Source: Hymenopellis radicata
Taxonomy: Eukaryota > Basidiomycota > Agaricomycetes > Agaricales > Physalacriaceae
Reading direction: 5' to 3'
Length of the DNA: 64,000 bases
NCBI GenBank assembly: GCA_015501595.1
Contig: JADNRX010000043.1
Span: 1-64,000 of the forward strand
The notes under the pieces are model-generated. The model had not been told where the DNA came from. It saw only the letters and a program-made list of their open reading frames with translations, and ran no database searches. A program made the translations under genes and the position numbers. Shown one piece after another: positions 56,263 to 64,000 of this stretch. Each line of letters starts with the position of its first letter. Within the stretch, counting starts at the first letter, position 1.

Positions 56263-58249
56263 ATGGCCGACTGCGACAACAGCGACATGCCGCTTTCACA
56301 GCCTGCAAAGCGAAATGCAAACTCACCGCCGCCGACGCCGCCCTCGCCAGTGGGCTCAGAAGCTGGTGAGAGACCACTTATCGTAGGGCAAACATTGGGC
56401 AAGGCTGACGGCGGTCCCTTTGTCCGATTTAGAGGTCAAGTCGTCTCGAAAGCGTGAGCGAGAAGTATCGCAAGAGCCGGCAACGTTGCCGACGCCAACA
56501 GAGGTGCGCCGTCGCGAACGATATGACGTTGGACTAATGCTGTGTTGTGAAGGACGGCGCTCGCGACCTCAAGGAAATACGGGCGCCAAAGAAGAAGAAC
56601 CGTCTACAACTGGACTCTACTGCTGAAGAGGACGACTCTGGCTCTAGATCACGCTCAAGTTCTCCAACACCAGCCGTCGACTCGCCTCCCCAAGAAATGA
56701 AAATCAGAGTGCGACAAATCAGCCAGGGCGTCGAGGACCTCAACTGGCGCAACATGCACAAATCAGACGACGACTTGCCCCCAAAGATGTCAGTTGATGG
56801 TCAGACTGTCCCAGAGGAAACCCAGGATGATAACAAGATGGACGTCCCCGTAGACGACTCCCCCGCCAGCTCATCGCAGCCCCAATCAGTCAACGATCCA
56901 CAGCAGATACCGGTCGACATTACTCTGGCATTGAATGGCACTCATTCCCGCAGAGATTCAGATTCAGACTCGGGCGAGCGGGAGAAGGGTCTTAAGCGCA
57001 AGTATCCCGAACGAGGTCCTAGCCAGGGACCACCCGAAAACGATGCCGTCCCCGAGACTTCCAAACGCCCCCGAGACGACGCGGATAAAGACGATAATCC
57101 GCGTGAGACCAAACGGCCATCACCACCCCCAGATGCTCCCGTGAAGCCTGCGAAAAAGCTGGTGCGAATATCTAATGTTCTACTATCACGCCGGACTGAT
57201 TCCTTTATCAGGGTGGATTTATGGCCTATGCAGCTACCAAATCGCCGTTCTCAGCTGTCAAGGGGCCGAATATATTCGCGTCAGCATCCTCATCAACTTC
57301 GGCCCTACCACCATCCACCGCCCCATCACCTTTTGCGGCACCTGTTCTTGGACAGTCCTCAAAGCAAACTAGATCTCTGCCCGCCAGCACAGAAGCCTCT
57401 TTCACCCTACCTCCATCCTCCCTTCCCTCGTCGCCTGCCAAAAAGTCCGGCTTCAGCGCGTTTGCCACAACCGGCTCCCCATTCAAAGCCAGCCGGAGCA
57501 AATCTCCTCCACGCAAGAACGCGTCTGGCGCGAAGAATGCCTTTTCGGCCTATAAAGGTGCAGGCGTTCATGCCTTTGCGGTGCCTGCTTTCAAGGTGAC
57601 ACGTGCTGGTTCACCTTCTCCCTCATCTCAGACGCCAGAGAGTGGTGGGGAGGACGAACCGAACACATTTGGCGACAAGCTTCGTGCAGGACGAGACGAC
57701 AGTGATGAAGACGATGGTCCAAAGTTGAATTTGACGGAACAAGACCGTAGGTTGTTGTTATATCGTCAAGACCTTTACTAACCGCGTTGTTACAGGTATT
57801 ACTGGAGAGGAAGAGGAGGATACCATGTTCTCCGTTCGGTGCAAGCTCTTCGCCTTGGATGGACAGGCGTGGAAAGAGCGAGGAGTGGGCGTGCTGAAAG
57901 TGAACGTGCACAAGACCACCAACCGAGCACGGATATGTAAGTTCTCTCATCGTCAAGGTTCGTTCTCTCTAAGCGTTCGGCAGTGATGCGTAAAGAAGCT
58001 GTACACACGACGCTGCTCAACGTATCTCTTTTTCACGGTATGTCCTGCAGTATAGCGCAGGACCCGCGATATCTCCGCTTAAGCGTCATCGAGAAGGGTG
58101 AAGGCACCCAGACGACACATTTCAATCTGCGGGTAAGTCGCATGATACCCTTCCTGCCTTACAACATCTGACACCACATTTAGCTTAGCAATGCCTCAGT
58201 GACGCAGGATCTACTGAACAACATACGTGATCGCATCCCGGATGCATGA
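56263..58249 (+). CDS. RanBP1-domain nuclear pore / Ran-binding protein (Nup50/Yrb2 type)
   Basis: Seven exons join in frame: 56263-56365, 56433-56503, 56553-57161, 57212-57746, 57796-57936, 57984-58132, 58184-58249 (557 residues). The N-terminus is a long charged region with NLS-like clusters (KKKNR, LKRKYPE), then Ser/Pro-rich sequence with SPFSAVKG, FSAFATTGSPF and FSAYKG repeats. The C-terminal RanBP1 fold reads ITGEEEEDTMFSVRCKLFAL, WKERGVGVLKVNVHK, LMRKEAVHTTLLNVSLFHGM, DPRYLRLSVIEKGEG. This layout is that of Nup50/Yrb2-like cofactors that help Ran-dependent nuclear transport. The start ATG is the first in a frame carried by exon 1. No break was found. Confidence 0.88.
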
Positions 58250-58845
58250 GAAACAAGGACAGTACTGTTCTGTAGTAAAATTGGTCTATCCCGTCTGTAT
58301 TGCTTTCCGCTACGTCCTATCATATATCCTACATGTAGTATTTACCAATGATTATAAAGTCCGGACATGCTCTCCAGCTACTGAATCATGGCCCTCGATG
58401 TCTCTAATGGTGACTATGACTGGCGCGGCGTCCATAAGTAGTCGTAAACAAAGCGTGGCGTACCCCACTGTGTCATACTACAGGCAACACCTCAGTGGTT
58501 GCGCCAGACCATGGGCAGGGGGTTTACCGTTTGAAGTATTACTGTGAAGTAATCGCTAGGTTTCGATGCACCTAGGTTTTTGACCGGCAAATAACAGGTA
58601 AGAAACACCTCTCTCTGAGAGGGACCATTCAGTCACAGGGGGAAGTGCTTGTCCGGGACGAGCACGGAGCATCCAACTGAGTTGGCCACTGAAGGGAGGA
58701 GGTAAACCGCGGACCGTCACGCCGCACGGTGAGTCCGGAGTCCGCTATGCTTGTGTGGCGCATCATTGCCAATCTGCTCAAGCCACTCAAGAATTCTAAA
58801 TCAAGATGCCAAGATTTATTTAACTACTTACACATAAACATCATG
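58250..58845. other. intergenic, no feature
   Basis: The 3' flank of the RanBP1 gene; no ORF or repeat was recognised. Confidence 0.5.
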
Positions 58846-59100
58846 TAGGGTGGTGAAGTAAACCCTTGGTTTTGATACACCTCGGGTTTACTGCAGTTAC
58901 TAACTTCAGGATTGAAACTATCGGGGGCTGGGAGGTAGGTTTCGATACAGTCATGTTATTGCTTCACGTGAGGGCGTGCTGGCCCTCAGAGAAGCTGAGA
59001 GTGGCGGGATGAGCGCTGCGCCACATCACGTGCCGGTATCGAAACCGTTACTAACGGTTTGAATCGGAGGCCTCCCGGGGGTCGGTATCAATACCAGATT

Positions 59101-59680
59101 TAGGGTGGTGAAGTAAACCCTTGGTTTTGATACACCTCGGGTTTACTGCGGTTAGTAACGGTATCAATACGGTATCGAAACTGTCGGGGGTTGAGAGGTA
59201 GGTTTCGATACCGGCACGTGACTATTTCACGTGACTTTGGTGGGCGGGTCTTCAGACCCGTATCCGCGCCCGCACCAAACTCACACCATGGCCCCAGTCA
59301 GACCTGATCTTGAAACGAAACAGGCATTAACAAAGCTGTATCCAATTCCCAATGACTTCTACCAGTCTCTAGAGTCTATTCCTCCATAACACAGTGAGAC
59401 AGACTCGGATATCGATGAAAATGACATACAGTAGACTACAGTATAGATTTTGATTGATTTTATTACAGACCTCAAGTTAATAGCCATTACCTCGAGCTGA
59501 ACCATGGAAAATCTGAGCAGAGCTGATAGGAACCTTCGCAGAAATTGCGCCACCCGAGTCATGTGCAATGATCACGTGCCGGTATCGATACCGTTACTAA
59601 CGGTATCGAAACTGGGACCTCCCGGGGGCCGGTATCAATACCGTTACTAACACCCCCCGGAGGTTTACTGCGCCACCCTA
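59101..59680. mobile_element. hAT-like MITE (B), 580 bp, 8-bp TSD
   Basis: TAGGGTGGTGAAGTAAACC at the left and GGTTTACTGCGCCACCCTA at the right are imperfect inverted repeats. The 8-bp ACCAGATT repeats at 59093-59100 and 59681-59688, the target-site duplication length of hAT elements. The interior has several GGTATCGATACC-like and CACGTG palindromes and a short plus-strand frame (59288, MAPVRPDLETKQAL...) closed by a stop at 59387-59389, perhaps a transposon-protein remnant. Confidence 0.85.
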
Positions 59681-59732
59681 ACCAGATTTCCAGTTTAAAG
59701 TTTACCGGTAATTGTTAAACTGGTAACCGGTT

Positions 59733-60169
59733 TAGGGTGGTGAAGTAAACCCTAGGTTTTGATACCGGTAGGGTTTACTGCGGTAAGTTACCGGTATTGA
59801 TACCGGTAACTTACCTCACGGTCGAGGAGGTAGGTAACTTACCAAACATGTGACATATCACGTGATTGGTGGCGGAAGGTGGGAGGGGGTTGCAGGTGGA
59901 GATGAGAGGGTACTGTAGCTCACAGATAGTGGGTAAGGCATTGTATGGTAAATACAGTTGAAATATGTGCACTTTGAAGCCAAAATTCGCTCTGAGGAGC
60001 AAAAAAAACACGGCCCAGAAGCCCCGCGAGAAATTGCGCCACGCTTCTCACGTGAAAAGTCACGTGTTTGGTAAGTAACGGTAACTTACCGTATTGATAC
60101 CAAGGCCTCTGGGACCCCCTAGTAACTTACCGGTAAGTTACCTGCCCGAAGGTTTACTTCACCACCCTA
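59733..60169. mobile_element. hAT-like MITE (C), 437 bp, 8-bp TSD
   Basis: TAGGGTGGTGAAGTAAACC and its exact reverse complement GGTTTACTTCACCACCCTA are the ends. Palindromic AACCGGTT flanks both sides (59725-59732, 60170-60177), an 8-bp duplication. The interior repeats GGTAAGTTACCGG-type words and CACGTG motifs. No ORF. Confidence 0.9.
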
Positions 60170-60234
60170 AACCGGTTACTGCGCCACCCGGTGCCACACG
60201 GAGCAAAATCAAAACACGTTGAACTGACTGCACC

Positions 60235-60331
60235 TGCCCCAGAGAGGCTCGAACTCTCGACCTTCCGATTGTAATCGCGTTGTACGGTGGGTATAACAGT
60301 CGGACGCTGTAACCAACTCAGCCATGGGGCA
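60235..60331 (-). tRNA. tRNA-Asn (anticodon GTT) with intron
   Basis: Read on minus: acceptor TGCCCCA/TGGGGCA (7 bp), D stem GCTG/CAGC, anticodon stem TCCGA/TCGGA with loop C-T-G-T-T-A and a 24-nt intron just after position 37, T stem GAGAG/CTCTC with loop TTCGAGC. The mature form is 73 nt before CCA. T-runs follow on the minus strand at about 60206-60213 as a Pol III terminator. It lies 45 bp from the outermost MITE end. Confidence 0.95.
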
Positions 60332-60344
60332 TGTACATTTCATT

Positions 60345-61640
60345 GAGAAGTGCTTTTTGCCATGAAAGACACGGCAACATCGTTCGTAGTTCTTTCGGTT
60401 GTGGTTGTGTGCAGAGATGTAGTCCTTCCGCAAAATCCTGGAATCGATTATCGAGTGCAGAAACGAGACGTTCAACATTTCCAGAGTCTGTCCCGCGATG
60501 ACGAAGATCAGCCTGTGTCACCAACGGTGTGAGAAAGTCGAGTCCATTGTAAGGCTGGTGGTAGGTGACCTGGTTAGATGAAGACAATGAGAATAAGAAT
60601 AGTTTTGCCGACCGCGAGAAAACGCTGGCGAAGAAATTTGGTTACCGATTTGATGAATGTCGGGTTTGAACTCACTGTGATGATAGATTTCGCCAGGCGC
60701 GGATTCCGTCGCGCTGCGGTCTTGTCCAATGGTTTCAACAGCAACTTGAATGGACCTTAAACTTGACCATCGGGATGCATTTCGGCACTCTGAAAATCGA
60801 TGAAGTAGTAGTTCACTCCGAGCCGTACAGTGTGTCTAGATCGCTATTTGATCCATTTGTTTTCACCGTCGGCGGACGATGGACGTACGAAGGAGACACT
60901 GGTCGGGATGAGCTTCGAGGAGTCCATCATGATATTGCCTGCACCGGCGCGCGCGTCGCTGAGCAAGGTCAGCCTTGAGGCAAAACCGAGGGTAAGTAGT
61001 ACCTACCCATGCGATATATTATTGTCGTATGGATTCCAGGCATTCACTGCGTCTCGTGAAAGTCTTGGACCACTCATGAGCTCGTTCTCCCCGGAGCTCC
61101 AGGAGTGGTGAGGGCAAAAGGTTTCTTTCTGCTCCCATCCAATGATCGTCTCTAATCACAGCGAAAGTTTCTCCCTCAATACGATGCCCTGAACGACGCG
61201 AGCCCTGGCGTAAGACACGCATCGTGGCACTTGCAAACTATCGTGTTGACCCCGCTTACCAGCGCAAAGGAGCAGCCAGGCCGTTCATCGAAAGGCCGCA
61301 GCGCAAGATGAAGCACTCGTCACCGAGTGTGCAAAGGAAATCAACGTAAGTTGTCCTCCTGGCGGATCATCGAATTCCCTCAGGAAGGGTATAACGAAGA
61401 ATGTGGCACCATCGATGCTGAGCTCGTCGCCAATGGGTACCGTGCGATTATGGGGAGATTGCGCCTCGGATTTCCGGAGCGCGTCCAGGTCCTCCTTCTC
61501 AGCGCCAGGTCTATATATGCAAAGCATGTCATGATATCTATTAGATAAGTATTCTCATGATATCGTCGATGTGCTCGTGCTGAGGACCATTTTAGTTCTT
61601 AGGCGCGGTGTGTACACAATTTCACGTACCCCGCAGAAAG
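60345..61640 (-). pseudogene. decayed kinase-like gene copy 2
   Basis: Minus-strand blocks match the copy at 61814-63098: LRKSEAQSPHNRTVPIGDELSIDGATFFVIPFLREFDDPP, a disrupted HEN/HRD part, IMMDSSKLIPTSVSF, VNYYFIDFQSAEMHPDGQV and YNGLDFLTPLVTQ. Stops and frame changes are frequent (for example around 60860 and 60755), and the C-terminus is replaced by unrelated sequence running up to the tRNA gene. Confidence 0.72.
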
Positions 61641-61813
61641 TCGCTACATGATCCTCCCGCCATCGTTCACTATGCCGGCGGTTCTTGGAGGGAGTAAAGG
61701 GTCACATTTCTGGGGCCTCAGGCTCGCCGGAGTGTGCGTTGCAGCGTTTCTGTGCTAAACGTCGGCCGAATACCGAGACCGCATTCAATTCAGCTACGAC
61801 GACAACAGATGAG

Positions 61814-63098
61814 CTACATAAATCCCAGACAACTAAACTTATCGAGCATAAAGTTATACAACTTCGCCTTCCGCCTGTGGCGTCGCGAATTCTTTGGGAA
61901 GTAAGTTTGAATACGATCGGGCTTTTCTACGATGTAGTCCATCCGTAGCGTCCTCGCATCCAGGTCAGACACCAGCGATTCGAATAAAGCGAGTGCTTGC
62001 GCTGCGTCAATGCGTTCATAGTCCTTGTTATGGGTCATTTTTTCGACCAACGGGGCCAGAAACTCAAGACCATCATAGTGCTATATTGCGGATTTCTTAT
62101 TAGAAATCACAGAGATTGCAGTAGACCTAGCTTACCTCGAGGAAACACTGGCGCAGGACGTGATTACCAACTTGGTAAATGTCGAGTTTGAAAGCGTGAT
62201 AGAAAGGAATGACAGGCTCAGAAAACTCTGGAGGCGTTTCATCTTGCCCTACCCTTCCGAAGCGGACCGAGCGCGATGAGTGCTGGCCTTCAGGGTATAT
62301 GGCAGCGGTCTCGAAATCGATGAAGTAGTAGTTCACCGGTCGTACTGCGAACCTCGTGCGATATTTAATGTTTTTATACAAGCCGTCGGTGGTCCATGGG
62401 CGAATTAACGAGAAGCTGGTTGGAATGAGCGATGAACTATCCATCATGATGTTGCCTCTGCACGCGTCACTGATAGATGCTGAGTCGCGGAACAGAAGAA
62501 CGAGTTGTTAGAACCTACTTATGTGCGATCTTATTCTCGTGCATGAACTTTAGACCTTGGAGGATTTGGCGAATAGCCTCCAAACATTCACTCCGCCGCA
62601 AAAATGGCGGGTCGTCGAACTGGCGCAGAAATGGCATGACGAAAATTGTGGTGCCGTCGATCTCCAGCTCGTCCAAGATTGGGACGGTACGATTATGCGG
62701 AGACTGCGCTTGTGGCTTCCGGAGTTCGTCGAGAACAATTCTCTCAGTGTCGGAATTATACGACCGAAGCATAACATGGCACTGGTCTGAAATTCGAATG
62801 GCGTCGTTGAGGTGCTCATGCTGAAAGGTAGGTAAGTAGGTATCGAATTGGTATCGAACGATGTATAACCACTTACCCCAGGAAAGAGCGCCTTATGGTC
62901 TTCTGGTGCCATTTTCCACGCGTACTTCACAGCACTAGGCTTCCATTCAGGATGGAAACGTGGGCGTAACTGGTATCCTGCTTCAAGAAGCCTGTTGTAG
63001 TTGGTTACCCAGAACCGCTCCTTGGGAGTGATGAGCATAGTAGTCGATAAGTTCTTGTTGAAGGTCTTGAGTAAAGAGCCACATTTCTTCGAATACAA
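61814..63098 (-). CDS. protein-kinase-like (fungal PK-like) protein, most intact copy
   Basis: The start MYSKKCGSLLKTFNKN is at 63098; YNRLLEAGYQLRPRFHPEW is typical of the Agaricomycete kinase-like family. Introns near 62870-62825, 62520-62465 and 62135-62075 join HLNDAIRISDQCHVML, VPILDELEIDGTTIFVMPFLRQFDDPPF, LQGLKFMHENKIAH, RDA...NIMMD (catalytic-loop equivalent with Asp and Asn), VNYYFIDFETAAIYPEGQHS (DFG replaced by DFE), and DGLEFLAPLVEKMT. The C-tail FPKNSRRHRRKAKLYNFML is conserved among copies. The altered DFG and the lack of a glycine-rich loop make catalytic activity doubtful. It could be a pseudokinase. Confidence 0.68.
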
Positions 63099-63421
63099 GC
63101 CTTTTGTATGGGGACGGTGATGGCAAGAAACAAACAGATCATTACCTTGGTCCGCGGTTCTTGTCCTCTAATTGTCAACTCTTGTCAGCTCGCCGAACAA
63201 TAACGTGTCTTTTCAGTACACTGCTTGCTTCCTCTTCGTTCTGGGGCATGCCCTCGTTGCACTTAATACCTCACCCTTCCACCTGGTTATCAGCTCTTCA
63301 ATACAGCCCGAACTCAGTATACTATGTCGATCTGCCTGAACTAATCAGTCGCCTGTACCAGAACAACAACCACGGGGATCAAATCGATAACAAAGGCTTG
63401 CTGATTGATGTCATTCTGACC

Positions 63422-63429
63422 TATATAAG
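63422..63429 (+). promoter_or_regulatory. TATA box upstream of the 63486 gene
   Basis: TATATAAG lies 57 bases before the ATG at 63486, a typical fungal core-promoter spacing. Sequence evidence only. Confidence 0.4.
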
Positions 63430-63485
63430 TCCCAGAAGCGGTCCTCTGGCCACAATTACTGCTTTTCACCTCCTTCCTTCCAAAG

Positions 63486-64000
63486 ATGTCCGACGAAACA
63501 AATGGTCCCAAATTTCTCAAGCGGCTTCGTCGTCAGACCTGCACCGACATAATTACCCTGCAGCGGGCCACTTCTAGATACCAGGAAGACCTCAGAACCG
63601 AAGCCGACACCGACCTTGCCTATCTACATCACCTTGATTTCGAGGAGTATGTACTATCTTCACAACTCACCTGTGATGTATTAACAAGCGTCATTGCGCT
63701 AGACTTCGCACGAGACTCACTACTCTTGCCAAACAATCTCACGGGCTGTTCTCGAAGCTGAGAACCAATCTTGTTCATGATTCTCGGGGCCTACTTAACG
63801 ATGTTTCCACGGCCCATGAACTCTTCCGGTACGTGTATTTTGATTCCGATGAGACCCAGTCTTTGGAGATCTTTTCGGCGCTGAACCTCACACCAGGGCT
63901 AAATCTGCTGCGCGGGCACAGGAAAGAGAGATATTTGCGACGTTACAGTATGTGGCGCAACATCCAGTGGTATGAATGTCTTCGCTGATTCAAAATGAGA
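63486..64000 (+). CDS. hypothetical protein, 5' part, cut by the window edge
   Basis: Exon 1 (63486-63646) starts MSDETNGPKFLKRLRRQ. A GTATGT...GCTAG intron leads to exon 2 at 63703, with ELRTRLTTLAKQSHGLFSKL, then SRGLLNDVSTAHELFRYVYFDSDE and LNLLRGHRKERYLRRYSMWR. It is helical and charged, without a recognised domain. A GTATGA donor near 63970 suggests that it continues beyond the window. Confidence 0.5.

Larger units (their letters stand above)
58846..60190. mobile_element. outer hAT-like MITE (A) hosting two nested relatives
   Basis: The left end TAGGGTGGTGAAGTAAACCC is at 58846. A matching right end (TTACTGCGCCACCC) is at about 60176-60189. The sequence left after removing elements B and C lines up with the 3' part of B (CCTCCCGGGGG(T/C)CGGTATCAATACC...). 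So A was probably one element into which B and C jumped. Its own target duplication is not recognisable. Confidence 0.55.

Overview
The window looks like nuclear DNA of a mushroom-forming fungus (Basidiomycota, Agaricomycetes). Genes are cut by many short introns (about 45-60 nt, GTRNGT...YAG). Several families are typical of that class: a DUF6534 membrane protein, a wax-synthase-type acyltransferase, an F-box protein with a nucleotidyltransferase-like segment, kinase-like duplicates and large Helitrons. Coding sequences below were assembled by eye from exon phase; most multi-exon models close in frame.

Layout. 0-8.4 kb: wax-synthase-like acyltransferase, DUF6534 protein, AlkB-like dioxygenase, an unrecognised protein and a secreted DUF3237-like protein. 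10-27.9 kb: ribonucleotide reductase small subunit (RNR2), an acidic protein, a SAP-like nuclear protein, a clamp-loader subunit (RFC3), an LRR-like protein, an F-box protein and two unrecognised proteins. 28-38.2 kb: lineage-specific duplicates. Two paralogs with the Zn2Cys6 cluster at the C-terminus flank two small Cys/His-rich genes; next come two head-to-head paralogs with a TA-flanked MITE between them. 38.5-50 kb: one Helitron RepHel coding region on the minus strand, with a C-terminal cysteine-protease-like domain. It is split by a 4.14-kb TIR element that carries an aldehyde dehydrogenase fragment, and by a 149-bp MITE. Removing each insertion plus one target-site copy restores the reading frame. 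51.7-58.3 kb: ALG5, a serine/threonine kinase, a decayed kinase-like copy and a RanBP1-domain protein. 58.8-60.2 kb: nested hAT-like MITEs with 8-bp target-site duplications, then an intron-containing tRNA-Asn. 60.3-64 kb: one decayed and one full-length kinase-like copy, and the start of another gene.

A caveat runs through the annotation. Wax synthase, AlkB and ALG5, and probably other models, show single-base frame breaks, and every one reads as a missing base. This fits residual deletion errors in a long-read assembly, although true decay is not excluded. The housekeeping genes (RNR2, RFC3, ALG5, RanBP1 protein, tRNA) form no operon-like pathway. The interesting biology is in the duplicated gene pairs and the nested transposons.
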